Source of the DNA: Sherwoodlollariibacterium sp049275655
Lineage (GTDB): Bacteria; Omnitrophota; Gorgyraeia; Gygaellales; Profunditerraquicolaceae
Direction: 5' to 3'
DNA length: 64,000 bases
NCBI GenBank assembly: GCA_049275655.1
Contig: JBASUY010000030.1
Location: 62,001 to 126,000 of the forward strand
Shown: one piece after another, positions 16,994-26,285 of the stretch
Numbering within the stretch: the first letter of the stretch is position 1
Layout: each line of letters begins with the position of its first letter
The notes under the pieces: generated by a model
Seen by the model: only the letters and a program-made list of their open reading frames with translations
Database searches by the model: none
What the model was told of the DNA's origin: nothing
Position numbers and translations under genes: made by a program

Positions 16994-17722
16994 CTATTTT
17001 AAAACGTCTTGCATTGAATACAAACCCGCCGGCTTTTCAAAAACCCATTTTGCCGCTTTTAAAGCGCCTAATGCAAATAAGTCGCGCGAATGGGCTTGGT
17101 GCTTTATCTCTATCCGCTCGGAATTAGCGCAAAAGACAACCGTATGGTCGCCTATGATATCTCCTAAACGCAGGGAATGAACCGGTATATCTTGTCCGGT
17201 TGCATTAGTTAAAACCTCTAATAATTTTTTAGCTGTCCCTGAGGGAGAATCTTTTTTATGCTTATGGTGCGCTTCTATTATCTCAATGGTATAATCGCGC
17301 CCTAATTTTTTGGCTATATCAGGCAATATATCAAATAAAGTATTTATCCCAATGCTAAAGTTAGGAGAAAAGACCACGGGAATTAATTTTGAAACCTCTT
17401 TTAATTTATCTAACTGCGCTGAAGTTAATCCTGTTGTCCCTAAAATAAGCGCTTTTTTATATTTAGCCGCGTAATCTAAAGTTATGTCCGTAGCTTCGGC
17501 AATAGTAAAGTCTATAAGTACATCTACTAAAAAGAGCCCATCAGGGTTAGAAGATATTTTAAGCTTGCCTATCTCTTTTCCTATAAGAGGCGTGCCTTTT
17601 TTCTCTAAAGCCAACGCTACTTCAAAATCCTTATCCTGCAAAGCAAGTTCAAATATACGCCTGCCCATCCTGCCACAAACGCCGGCAATGCCAAGTTTGA
17701 TTACTTTTGGGTTAATCTTCAT
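16994..17722 (-). CDS. dapB: 4-hydroxy-tetrahydrodipicolinate reductase
   Basis: NAD(P)H-dependent reductase making tetrahydrodipicolinate for DapL. 242 aa. Rossmann motif GIAGVCGRMGRRIFELA (12-28), LGTTGLTSAQLD (about 93-104), catalytic-site segment IEAHHKHKKDSPSGTAKKLL (about 144-163), which reads DSPSGTA where DAPSGTA is usual, a conservative change. Ribosome site AGGAGAAG. The gene sits between dapL and dapA, each gap holding a GGGACAG repeat. Confidence 0.97.
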   Translation of the reverse strand: MKINPKVIKLGIAGVCGRMGRRIFELALQDKDFEVALALEKKGTPLIGKEIGKLKISSNPDGLFLVDVLIDFTIAEATDITLDYAAKYKKALILGTTGLTSAQLDKLKEVSKLIPVVFSPNFSIGINTLFDILPDIAKKLGRDYTIEIIEAHHKHKKDSPSGTAKKLLEVLTNATGQDIPVHSLRLGDIIGDHTVVFCANSERIEIKHQAHSRDLFALGALKAAKWVFEKPAGLYSMQDVLK

Positions 17723-17727
17723 CTCTT

Positions 17728-17757
17728 CTCCTAAATTCTAGGGACAGTCCCTGTTGC
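17728..17757. repeat. GGGACAG palindrome upstream of dapB, near-copy of the dapL one
   Basis: 30-nt block differing at one position from 16882-16911; it includes the complement of the ribosome site and the short perfect palindrome AGGGAC-A-GTCCCT (17740-17752). It fills most of the dapA-dapB gap. A related block (16-nt start TAAATTCTAGGGGCAG) occurs upstream of fabG at 36501. Confidence 0.8.
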
Positions 17758-17763
17758 GCTCTT

Positions 17764-18642
17764 TTATTTTAAAAGGCCATAGTCAATTAATGCCTTCTTT
17801 AATTTCTCTAGGTTTTCAGGCAACATTGATGACATCGGAAGCCTTAAATCCGGACTACACATGCCTAATAACCCCATCGCAGTTTTTACAGGAATAGGAT
17901 TAGTCTCTACAAATAAAGCTTTTATTAAAGGGAGTAATTTATAGTGCATCCTCCGCGCCTCTTTAATATCCCCCTCTTTAAAAGATGTAACTAATTCTGC
18001 GGTATCAGCAGGGACAATATTCGCCGCTACTGATATAACGCCTGTTCCGCCTATACTTAAAACAGGCAGAGTCAAACTATCATCACCTGATATTAACTGA
18101 AAATTAGGCGGGCATAAGGATTTAATACGCGCCATCTGCTCCAAGCTCCCGGATGCTTCTTTAACACCAACTATATTCTTACAAGTTGTGGCTAATTTAG
18201 CTATTGTCTCAGGCTCAATATTAACCCCAGTACGCCCGGCTATATTGTAAAGTATAAGAGGTATCTTTACAGAATCAGCCACGGCCTTAAAATGCTCATA
18301 AAGCCCTTTTTGGGTTGGGCGGTTGTAATAAGGAGAGACCTGCAAAGAGGCATCTGCCCCGGCGGAGGCGGCGTGTTTAGTCAAGGCAATAGCTTCTTCA
18401 GTTGAGTTTGAGCCTGTCCCGGCAATAACCGGTAGCCTCTTTCTTGCCTGCGCAATAACAATCTCTATTACCCGTCCATGTTCCTCAAAGGTAAGCGTTG
18501 CTGACTCTCCGGTAGTCCCGCAAGGAACAATACCGGATGTCCCGTTTTTAATTTGAAAATCAACTAACTCTTTAAGCTTATCCTCATCAACCCTTCCTTC
18601 TTTAAAAGGCGTGACCAAAGCTACAATAGAGCCCTTAAACAT
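17764..18642 (-). CDS. dapA: 4-hydroxy-tetrahydrodipicolinate synthase
   Basis: Condenses pyruvate and aspartate semialdehyde, the first step specific to lysine. 292 aa TIM barrel. GTTGESATLTFEEH (42-55), YYNRPTQKGLYEHF (about 106-119), Tyr133-region LILYNIAGRTGVNIEPET, and the Schiff-base lysine in IVGVKEASGSL (about 157-167). Ribosome site GGGGGA. Followed by dapB after a palindromic repeat; overlaps dapF upstream by 8 nt. Confidence 0.98.
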   Translation of the reverse strand: MFKGSIVALVTPFKEGRVDEDKLKELVDFQIKNGTSGIVPCGTTGESATLTFEEHGRVIEIVIAQARKRLPVIAGTGSNSTEEAIALTKHAASAGADASLQVSPYYNRPTQKGLYEHFKAVADSVKIPLILYNIAGRTGVNIEPETIAKLATTCKNIVGVKEASGSLEQMARIKSLCPPNFQLISGDDSLTLPVLSIGGTGVISVAANIVPADTAELVTSFKEGDIKEARRMHYKLLPLIKALFVETNPIPVKTAMGLLGMCSPDLRLPMSSMLPENLEKLKKALIDYGLLK

Positions 18643-19456
18643 AATATTCCCCCTTGTAAACTTTTTTTACACAACCCTCAAGCCAGATATTATTAAATAA
18701 AAAGCTATCTTTATTAAAATAAACCTTCAAAACTTCTTTACTCTTTGTCTTTACCCTGATCATTCCGGATCCTTGCGCCTTTAGGGTATAAGCGGTAATT
18801 AAAGCTGAGGCAACAGAACCTGTGCCACAGGCTAAGGTCTCTGCCTCTACCCCTCTTTCGTAAGTGCGCACGGATATAAAACCCTTACCTAAGGGCTCAA
18901 CAAAATTTACGTTTGTCCCTTCAGGAGAAAATACCTTGTGGAAGCGTATATACCTTCCTAACTCCTCAACATCAATATCTTCTAATCCGTTAACAAAGAT
19001 TACTGTATGGGGGACTCCGGTGTTGATAAAATTTACCCTCAATGCTCTTTTATTAAAATTAACCGGTATATTTAATTTCAAGCCCTTAGGAGAGGTAAGC
19101 TTTATCCTAACGCTACTACCTGTAATTTTACTTTCAATTATCCCTGCTTTTGTTTCAATATCTATCTCTTTAATTCCTCTGCCTTTATTTTCAGAATACC
19201 AATAAGAAGCACTTCTTGCGCCATTCCCGCACATATCAGCCTCTGAACCATCGGCATTAAAAATTCTCATCTTAATATCGGCTTTTTTTGAACCCTCCAT
19301 TAAAAGCAATCCGTCAGCGCCGATGCCTAACCTACGGTTGCATATCTTTTTAGCTAAGGAAGAGATATTTTGCTTATATCTACAAAACTGATTCGCGTCA
19401 ACTACCACAAAATCATTCCCGGAGGCAACCATCTTAGTAAAATTAATTTTTTGCAT
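18635..19456 (-). CDS. dapF: diaminopimelate epimerase
   Basis: PLP-independent epimerase making meso-DAP, the peptidoglycan cross-linker and lysine precursor. 273 aa with the two catalytic cysteines in ADMCGNGARSASYW (about 73-86) and ETLACGTGSVASAL (about 206-219). After the first motif the usual GARC reads GARS; the catalytic Cys itself is present. N-terminal KMVASGNDFVVVD matches the family start. Lies 2 nt downstream of lysA; only a weak ribosome site, so coupling with lysA is likely. Confidence 0.97.
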   Translation of the reverse strand: MQKINFTKMVASGNDFVVVDANQFCRYKQNISSLAKKICNRRLGIGADGLLLMEGSKKADIKMRIFNADGSEADMCGNGARSASYWYSENKGRGIKEIDIETKAGIIESKITGSSVRIKLTSPKGLKLNIPVNFNKRALRVNFINTGVPHTVIFVNGLEDIDVEELGRYIRFHKVFSPEGTNVNFVEPLGKGFISVRTYERGVEAETLACGTGSVASALITAYTLKAQGSGMIRVKTKSKEVLKVYFNKDSFLFNNIWLEGCVKKVYKGEYYV

Positions 19457-19458
19457 AA

Positions 19459-20721
19459 TTATCTTTTTAAAAGAAACGAAGGCACAACTTCATTACGGAT
19501 TAAATCCTGAAAACCTTCTCTTCTTCTAATTATAGAAACTTTTTTCCCTTTAACCATAACCTCAGCCGGCCTAAGCCGAGAATTATAATTACTTGACATA
19601 CTAAAACCATAAGCGCCTGAACCCATTATCGCAAGTAGGCTGCCTTCTTTTAATTTAGGCAAGGCTCTATCTTTAGCAAAAAAATCTCCACTCTCGCATA
19701 TAGGCCCGACAATATCTACTCTCTCCTTTACTTGCCTATCTTTATTCAAAGGGAGTATCTGATGATAAGCATCGTACAAAGAGGGGCGAATTAAATCATT
19801 CATCCCTGCGTCTACAATCACAAATTTTTTCTTTGGCGTAATCTTAATATATAATACTTTTGTAACTAAGATGCCCGAATTCCCGGCGATAAATCTCCCC
19901 GGCTCCATGATTATCTTTAGTTTTGTTTTTTTAAGAAGAGGCAAAATATTTTTTGCAAAAATTTTAGCTGTCTGAGGAGTTTCATTATTGTAGATTATCC
20001 CTAAGCCCCCGCCTATATTAAGATACTCAATAATAATGCCGTCTTTTTTAAGGGCATTGATAAAGAAAATAACCTTATTAACTGCCGATATATAAGGAGC
20101 GCTCTCGGTTATCTGCGAGCCTATATGGATGTGCAATCCTGAAATCTTTATATGCGAAAAAGCCCTGCGCATAAGGAGTATCTGGCGGGCACTTTTAAGG
20201 TCAATGCCGAATTTATTAGTTAATTTACCTGTAGTTATATATTTATGCGTCTTAGGCTCTACATCAGGGTTAATGCGTATCGCTACCTTAACAACCTTGT
20301 TTAACTTCCCGGCGATGCGATTGATTAACTCTAACTCCGGAAGAGACTCAACGTTAAAAAATAAAATCCCTCTTCTTATCGCTTCCTCTATTTCTTCTTT
20401 AGTTTTACCTACTGAGGCATAAACTATTTTTTCAGGGCTACAACCTGCCTTAAGCGCGCGATATAGCTCTCCGCCTGAAACTATATCTAACCCCGCTCCC
20501 CTATTCACTAAAGCGCGTAGAACTGCAAGGTTAGAGTTTGCCTTTACCGAATAACAGATAAGCGGGTTAAGTGGTTTAAAGGCATCTTTTAATTTTAAGA
20601 AATGGCTGATTAGGGTATTGTAGCTATAGATATAAAGCGGGCTGCCAAACTTTACAGCTAAATCTTCAACTTTTAAACCTTCGCAATAAAGATTATTCTT
20701 CTTGTAGGTAAATTCGTGCAT
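19459..20721 (-). CDS. lysA: diaminopimelate decarboxylase
   Basis: PLP enzyme decarboxylating meso-DAP to L-lysine. 420 aa. Fold III alanine-racemase-like barrel: PLP lysine in CYSVKANSNLAVLRAL (about 56-71), HIHIGSQITES (about 198-208), LNIGGGLGI, EPGRFIAGNSG, and CESGDFFAKDR (about 341-351) with the active-site Cys. The start codon directly follows the argH stop (no gap), physically joining the arginine and lysine blocks of the operon. Confidence 0.98.
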   Translation of the reverse strand: MHEFTYKKNNLYCEGLKVEDLAVKFGSPLYIYSYNTLISHFLKLKDAFKPLNPLICYSVKANSNLAVLRALVNRGAGLDIVSGGELYRALKAGCSPEKIVYASVGKTKEEIEEAIRRGILFFNVESLPELELINRIAGKLNKVVKVAIRINPDVEPKTHKYITTGKLTNKFGIDLKSARQILLMRRAFSHIKISGLHIHIGSQITESAPYISAVNKVIFFINALKKDGIIIEYLNIGGGLGIIYNNETPQTAKIFAKNILPLLKKTKLKIIMEPGRFIAGNSGILVTKVLYIKITPKKKFVIVDAGMNDLIRPSLYDAYHQILPLNKDRQVKERVDIVGPICESGDFFAKDRALPKLKEGSLLAIMGSGAYGFSMSSNYNSRLRPAEVMVKGKKVSIIRRREGFQDLIRNEVVPSFLLKR

Positions 20722-22104
20722 TTATTTTTTTATTAAGGACTTATACCATTTACTTAATTGTCGTCCTACTTGATTTAAGCTCGTTCCTCCGTAAGATTTT
20801 TTAAGGTTTACAGAGGCTTTAGGTTTTAATATATTTTTAAGGTCAGGGCTAAGTTTAAGAGAATACCTATGCAACTCTTGAGGCGTTAAGGATGATATTT
20901 TTATCCCTTTATCAAGGCAATCCTTAACCATTCTGCCTACAATATCATGGGCCTGCCTATAAGAAACTCCTTTTTTAATCAAATACTCTACTATATCTAC
21001 AGAGAATAATGACTCATCTTTTATCTTCTGGGCAATTGCCTCATTTTTGATTGTAATCTTCTTAAAAAGAGGGATAAAAATCTCTAACATACTTTTAACT
21101 GTATCTATCGCATCAAATAACGGAGGCTTATCTAACTGTAAATCCCTATTATACGAGGTAGGAAGCCCCTTCATCAGTATTAATACGCTCGTTAAATTAC
21201 CTTGGACCTTTCCTACTGAGCCTCTGATTAACTCAAGTATATCGGGGTTTTTCTTATGCGGCATGATGCTTGAACCGGTGCAAAAAGAAAAATCTATATC
21301 TATAAAAGAGAACTCTTTTGTGGACCATAAGATTAAATCCTCTGCCATGCGCGAGAGATGAACCGAAAGTATGGCGAGCGCAGATAAAAACTCTATAATA
21401 AAATCCCTGTCGCTTACGCTGTCAATACTATTTGCAGTTATATTTTTAAAACCAAGCTCTTTGGCGACATAATTACGGTCAATATTTAATCCTGTCCCTG
21501 AAAAAGCACATGCCCCTAAGGGCATATAATCTATCCTCTTCTTAGCATCGAGTATCCTTTGCTTATCCCTCTCTAAACCTTCAATATAACTTAAAAAATG
21601 GTGTGCCAATAGTACGCATTGGGCGACCTGAAGGTGGGTATATCCGGGAATAATAATATTCTTATTATTTTTTGCAAGCTTAAGGATAGCCTTTTGCAGT
21701 TGAGTAATTAAATCTGTTAAATCGCCTGCCTCTTTCTTTATATACATCCTTATATCTAAGGCAATCTGGTCGTTCCTTGACCTTGCAGTATGTAATTTAT
21801 GCGCAGGCTTACCAATCCTTTTAAAAAGCAAGCTCTGTATATTTGAGTGTATATCCTCGGCATTTAAATCAAACTTAAAATTTCCTCTTTTAAGGTCTGT
21901 TAGAATAGCCTTAAGCCCTTTTACTATCAATTTAGAATCTGCCGAAGGAATAATCTTCTGCCTGCCTAACATCTTAGCGTGGGCAATACTGCCTAAGATA
22001 TCGTATTCTGCCAGCCTTTTATCAAAGGATATGCTTGAGGTAAACTTATCGGTTAATGCATTCGTCTTCTTAGAGAACCTTGAACCCCATAATTTTTTAG
22101 ACAT
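20722..22104 (-). CDS. argH: argininosuccinate lyase
   Basis: Splits argininosuccinate to arginine and fumarate, the last step of the pathway. 460 aa. Signature GSSIMPHKKNPDILELIRG (about 279-297), substrate motifs LHTARSRNDQIALDIRMY near 104-121 and YTHLQVAQCVLLAHH near 157-171. An in-frame TTG lies one codon upstream at 22107, but ATG-22104 is preferred because GGAG is then 5 nt away. Catalytic Ser in the flexible loop is present. Confidence 0.98.
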   Translation of the reverse strand: MSKKLWGSRFSKKTNALTDKFTSSISFDKRLAEYDILGSIAHAKMLGRQKIIPSADSKLIVKGLKAILTDLKRGNFKFDLNAEDIHSNIQSLLFKRIGKPAHKLHTARSRNDQIALDIRMYIKKEAGDLTDLITQLQKAILKLAKNNKNIIIPGYTHLQVAQCVLLAHHFLSYIEGLERDKQRILDAKKRIDYMPLGACAFSGTGLNIDRNYVAKELGFKNITANSIDSVSDRDFIIEFLSALAILSVHLSRMAEDLILWSTKEFSFIDIDFSFCTGSSIMPHKKNPDILELIRGSVGKVQGNLTSVLILMKGLPTSYNRDLQLDKPPLFDAIDTVKSMLEIFIPLFKKITIKNEAIAQKIKDESLFSVDIVEYLIKKGVSYRQAHDIVGRMVKDCLDKGIKISSLTPQELHRYSLKLSPDLKNILKPKASVNLKKSYGGTSLNQVGRQLSKWYKSLIKK

Positions 22105-22120
22105 CAACTCTCCTTTTATA

Positions 22121-23302
22121 TTATGACTTATAGGGCATGCCCCAAATTTTAATAAACCCTTCGGCTAATCTTTGGTCAAATTTATCTTCTTTGCCGTAGG
22201 TGCTGAGCTCTTTTTTATAAAGCGAGTGCTTAGAGGTTCTTGATACTGCTACGCAGTTGCCCTTAAATAATTTTAACTTTATGGAGCCGGTTACGTTCTT
22301 TTGAGTTATGCTAACAAATTTATCCAATGCCTCTCTTAAAGGAGAAAACCATAAACCATTATATACTAATTCCGAATACTTTAAAGACACAATCTCCTTA
22401 AAGTGCGCTAACTCCCTATCTAAGACTAGCGATTCAAGCTCTTTATGCGCAGTATGCAGAATAACTGCGGCAGGCGCCTCATAGACCTCACGGGACTTTA
22501 TTCCCACAAGCCGGTTTTCAATCATATCTACCCTGCCAATGCCATGTAATCCACCGATTTCATTTAAATAACTGACGAGATCCTTTAACTTATAGTTTTT
22601 ACCGTCTATCTTCTTAGGGACCCCCTTTTCGAAATATACTTCAATATACTTAGGATAACTTAGCTGAAGCGTAGGCTTTTTTGTAATTATATAAGTATCC
22701 TCCGGCGGCTCCTGTTCTAAATCCTCCAATACTCCCGCCTCAATACTTATACCCCAGATATTTCTGTCTATACTGTAAGGTTTTTTCTTAGTAACATCTA
22801 TGGGTATATTGTGTTTTTTAGCGTATTCTATTTCTTCTTCTCTAGACTTAAACTCCCAAACCCTTACCGGAGCGATTATATTAAGATTAGGGGCTAATGT
22901 AGCCGCACCGACCTCAAGCCGAACCTGATCATTGCCTTTACCGGTACAACCATGGGCTACGGCACCTGCCTTTTCTTTACGCGCTATTTCAACTAAGTAT
23001 TTTGCGATTAAAGGCCTACCTAAGGCAGTAGCCAATAGATACTTTCCTTCGTAAACAGCGCCGGCTAAAAGAGCAGGAATACAATAATCTTTAAGAAACT
23101 CGTCTTGCAAGTCTTTAATATATACCTTTGCGGCTCCGGCAGATAAAGCCCTATCTTCAATAGCATTTAAGTCCTCGCCCCTGCCTAAACCTTGGCCAAG
23201 GTCAGCCATAAAACATACAACCTCATACCCTAAGTCTTTAAGCCACCTTACTATGCAAGAAGTATCTAACCCGCCGGAATACGCTAATACAACTTTTTTC
23301 AT
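22121..23302 (-). CDS. argG: argininosuccinate synthase
   Basis: ATP-dependent condensation of citrulline and aspartate. 393 aa, normal length. N-type ATP pyrophosphatase start VVLAYSGGLDTSCIVRWL (4-21), AHGCTGKGNDQVRLEVG (about 115-131) and the C-terminal NVTGSIKLKLFKG. Ribosome site GAGGGAGAG. It lies between argF and argH with gaps of 13-14 nt. Confidence 0.98.
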   Translation of the reverse strand: MKKVVLAYSGGLDTSCIVRWLKDLGYEVVCFMADLGQGLGRGEDLNAIEDRALSAGAAKVYIKDLQDEFLKDYCIPALLAGAVYEGKYLLATALGRPLIAKYLVEIARKEKAGAVAHGCTGKGNDQVRLEVGAATLAPNLNIIAPVRVWEFKSREEEIEYAKKHNIPIDVTKKKPYSIDRNIWGISIEAGVLEDLEQEPPEDTYIITKKPTLQLSYPKYIEVYFEKGVPKKIDGKNYKLKDLVSYLNEIGGLHGIGRVDMIENRLVGIKSREVYEAPAAVILHTAHKELESLVLDRELAHFKEIVSLKYSELVYNGLWFSPLREALDKFVSITQKNVTGSIKLKLFKGNCVAVSRTSKHSLYKKELSTYGKEDKFDQRLAEGFIKIWGMPYKS

Positions 23303-23316
23303 CTCTCCCTCATCCT

Positions 23317-24240
23317 TTAATCTATTTTTAATAATTTTATCAGCACCGCTTTTTGAACGTGCAACCTATTCTCTGCCTGATCAAAGACAACCGAGTTATT
23401 GCTGTCTAAAACTTCATCGGTTATCTCTTCGCCTCTATGTGCAGGCAAGCAATGCATTACAAGCACGTTATCCTTAGCCAGTTTTAACAAAGTTTTATTT
23501 ACTTGGAAGCTCTCAAAAGCCTTCTTTCTTGTTAAAGACTCTTCCTCTTGCCCCATACTCGCCCAGACATCAGTATAGATTACATCTGCGTTCCTTGCTG
23601 CATCCTGAGCATTATCAAATAGGTTAATAGTTGAGTTATTTACCTTCGCCTCTGCTTTGGCATTTTTAAAGACTGTTTCTTGCGGCTGATAACCGCAAGG
23701 AGATGCAACATTCATATTAACCCCTAGCTTAGCGCAGGCAAAGAGGAGTGAATTACAGACATTATTCCCGTCGCCGATATAGGCTAAGGTTATATTTTTG
23801 AAGCTCTTTAGCTTCTCTCTTATAGTGAAAAGGTCTGCTAGGGCTTGACAGGGATGAGAAAAATCAGACAAACCGTTTATAACCGAGATAGAAGCAGAGG
23901 AAGCCATCTTTAAACAGGTATCATGCTCAAAAGTTCTCAAGACTATTCCGTTAAGATACCTAGATAAGGTCTTGGCAACATCAGCTATTGATTCTCTTAC
24001 TCCTAAATTTATCTCTTCAGGAGAAAGATAAAGCGCATTGCCTCCTAATTGGTACATACCTACCTCAAAAGAGACCCTGGTCCTATTAGACGGCTTTTGA
24101 AATATTAACCCTAAAGTTTTTCCTTTTAAAGTTTTAGCAAACCTATTGCTATTCTTCTTAAGCTTATCAGTAAGTAAAAATACCCCGGTTATCTCTTGAG
24201 TAGTTAAATCCTTAATAGAAACTAAATCTTTTTTCATCAT
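23317..24240 (-). CDS. argF: ornithine carbamoyltransferase
   Basis: Makes citrulline from ornithine and carbamoyl phosphate. 307 aa. Carbamoyl-phosphate motif SNRTRVSFEVGMYQLGG (about 52-68; STRTR in most homologues), FSHPCQALADL near 130-140 and the ornithine-specific MHCLPAHRGEEI (about 267-278), which separates it from aspartate carbamoyltransferase. Two ATGs (24240 and 24237) are possible; the ribosome site GGAGAG suits either. It overlaps the argD stop. Carbamoyl-phosphate synthase genes are not in the window. Confidence 0.97.
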   Translation of the reverse strand: MMKKDLVSIKDLTTQEITGVFLLTDKLKKNSNRFAKTLKGKTLGLIFQKPSNRTRVSFEVGMYQLGGNALYLSPEEINLGVRESIADVAKTLSRYLNGIVLRTFEHDTCLKMASSASISVINGLSDFSHPCQALADLFTIREKLKSFKNITLAYIGDGNNVCNSLLFACAKLGVNMNVASPCGYQPQETVFKNAKAEAKVNNSTINLFDNAQDAARNADVIYTDVWASMGQEEESLTRKKAFESFQVNKTLLKLAKDNVLVMHCLPAHRGEEITDEVLDSNNSVVFDQAENRLHVQKAVLIKLLKID

Positions 24241-25427
24241 CTCTCCTCGTAAGGAACATCCCCTAGTGCGCTATCTAAGGTAGAAATGGCTTTGACTATC
24301 TCCTTCTTTTTTACATTTAAGGCTGGCATTAGCCTTAGGACCCTCTCCTGAGTACAGTTAATCAACAACCCTCTATTCATACAACTCTGCACTATCGCCT
24401 TACCTTCAACCTTTAACTCAACCCCTACCATTAAACCTATGCCTCTTACATCTTTTATAACCTCATACTTATCTTTAAGCGCATTAAGCAGGGTAAACAT
24501 ATATTCGCCCATCTTTTGGGCATTAATAAGTAATTTTTCTTTTTTTATCGCCCTTAAGACGGCAATCGCAGCCTTACAGATTACCGGGCCTCCGCCAAAA
24601 GTAGAAGCATGGGTGCCTGCGGTTAAGGTATCTGCGATATCTTTCTTAACTAACATGCAACCTATAGGCATCCCTGCACCAAGGGCTTTTGCCAAAGTCA
24701 TAATATCCGGGGTTATTCCATAATGTTGATAAGAGAATAACTTCCCGGTCCTACCGATTCCGGTCTGCACTTCATCTATAATCAAAAGTAAGTTCTTCTC
24801 ATCGCATAACTTTCTTAAACCCAAAACAAAATCCTTATCTGCTACGTTTATGCCTCCTTCTCCTTGAATAAGCTCAAGCATAATCCCTATAGTCTTATCA
24901 GTTATTGCGTCTTTAACTGCCTGAAGGTCATTAAACTTAACCGCCTTAAACCCTTGCAATAAGGGCTCGAAACCCTGCTGGTACTTCTTCTGCCCTGTAG
25001 CACTTAAGGTAGCCATTGTCCTGCCATGAAAAGAACCCTCAAATGTAATTATCTCATACCTTCCGGCGCCAAACTTACGCGCAAATTTTATTGCTGCTTC
25101 ATTCGCCTCTGCTCCAGAATTACAAAAAAATACCTTGGCAGGAAAAGAAGATGCTACTAACTCCTTTGCCAACCTTGCCTGAGGGATATGGTAATAATTA
25201 TTAGGGATAAAGATCAACCTTGATACCTGGTCTCTTATTGCTGACATAACCTTAGAATGGCAGTGCCCTAAGTTCCCCACGCCCCAACCCGGGAAAAAAT
25301 CCAAATAAGGATTGTTATGAATATCCCACAACCTTGAACCCTTACCCTTTACAAAGATTAAAGGCGACTTTGAGTAAGTAGGCATTATACTTTCTTGATA
25401 GCTATCAAAAATCTCTTCTTTTCTCAT
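24237..25427 (-). CDS. argD: acetylornithine aminotransferase
   Basis: PLP aminotransferase converting N-acetylglutamate semialdehyde to N-acetylornithine. 396 aa. Class III motifs: FPGWGVGNLGHCHSKV (about 46-61), FEGSFHGRTMATLSATG (about 131-147), LLLIIDEVQTGIGRTG near 211-226, PLP lysine in IMTLAKALGAGMPIG (about 241-255) and TFGGGPVICKAA. Start follows the argB stop directly. Many ArgD enzymes also act on succinyl-DAP, but that step is not needed here because dapL is present. Confidence 0.96.
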   Translation of the reverse strand: MRKEEIFDSYQESIMPTYSKSPLIFVKGKGSRLWDIHNNPYLDFFPGWGVGNLGHCHSKVMSAIRDQVSRLIFIPNNYYHIPQARLAKELVASSFPAKVFFCNSGAEANEAAIKFARKFGAGRYEIITFEGSFHGRTMATLSATGQKKYQQGFEPLLQGFKAVKFNDLQAVKDAITDKTIGIMLELIQGEGGINVADKDFVLGLRKLCDEKNLLLIIDEVQTGIGRTGKLFSYQHYGITPDIMTLAKALGAGMPIGCMLVKKDIADTLTAGTHASTFGGGPVICKAAIAVLRAIKKEKLLINAQKMGEYMFTLLNALKDKYEVIKDVRGIGLMVGVELKVEGKAIVQSCMNRGLLINCTQERVLRLMPALNVKKKEIVKAISTLDSALGDVPYEER

Positions 25428-26285
25428 TTATTTTATTATCTCCGTACCAATCCCGGTATCTGTAAATATTTCTAATAAAAGCCCATGCGGAGTGCGCGCG
25501 TCAATGATGTGCGTTTTATTAACCCCTCTTTCTAAAGCCTCTATACAAGCCTTAACTTTAGGAATCATCCCCTGCTGAATTATATTCTCTTCAATAAGAC
25601 TTAAGACCTCCTCGGTATTCAAGGTAGAAAGAAATGAGTTAGAGTCCTCAGGATTTCTTAATATGCCTTTAACATTAGTTAAGAGAACAAACTTCTCAGC
25701 TTTTAAAGCTCCGGCGATACTAGATGCTGCTTCATCTGCATTTACATTATAAATCTTTTTATCCTTTCCTATGCCCATAGGAAGAACTACTACTATCTTA
25801 TTCTTTTTTAATTCTGCATCAAGAAGCTCTGTATTTATCCCGGAAATACGCCCTACTAGCCCTAAATCTATCTTTGCCATTTTCTTTTCAGCCTGAATCA
25901 ACCTAACATCTCTCCCATTTAAACCTATTGCCTTAGCCCCGAATTCATTTAGCTCTTTGACTATAGTATAATTTAAGCTCTTAAGCTCCTCTTCTACTAT
26001 ACTTAAGGTCTCTTTATCCGTAACACGCATACCGTCTACAAATTCAGTTTTTTTTCCGCTAGAACGAATTCGGTCGCTTATATTAGGTCCTCCTCCGTGG
26101 ACTAAGACAGGGCGCAAGCCCATAAAGCTTAAAAAAACTATATCCTCTAACACCCCTTTACGGATCTTCTCTTCTCCTAAGATACTTCCGCCATATTTAA
26201 TTACAATTGTCTTTTTCTGAAACCTCTTTATATAAGGGAGTGCTTCTATTAAAACATCCGCCTTCTTAATCGCTTCTTCCATCAT
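25428..26285 (-). CDS. argB: acetylglutamate kinase
   Basis: Phosphorylates N-acetylglutamate. 285 aa with the amino-acid kinase fold: TIVIKYGGSIL (about 26-36), VLVHGGGPNISDRI near 60-73, KAIGLNGRDVRLI, VLPMGIGKDKKIYNVNADEAA and a C-terminal ALERGVNKTHIIDARTPHGL typical of the family. An in-frame TTG precedes at 26288; the ATG at 26285 is preferred for its GGAG 8 nt upstream (ATG-26282 is also possible). Reading overlaps the argJ stop. Confidence 0.97.
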   Translation of the reverse strand: MMEEAIKKADVLIEALPYIKRFQKKTIVIKYGGSILGEEKIRKGVLEDIVFLSFMGLRPVLVHGGGPNISDRIRSSGKKTEFVDGMRVTDKETLSIVEEELKSLNYTIVKELNEFGAKAIGLNGRDVRLIQAEKKMAKIDLGLVGRISGINTELLDAELKKNKIVVVLPMGIGKDKKIYNVNADEAASSIAGALKAEKFVLLTNVKGILRNPEDSNSFLSTLNTEEVLSLIEENIIQQGMIPKVKACIEALERGVNKTHIIDARTPHGLLLEIFTDTGIGTEIIK

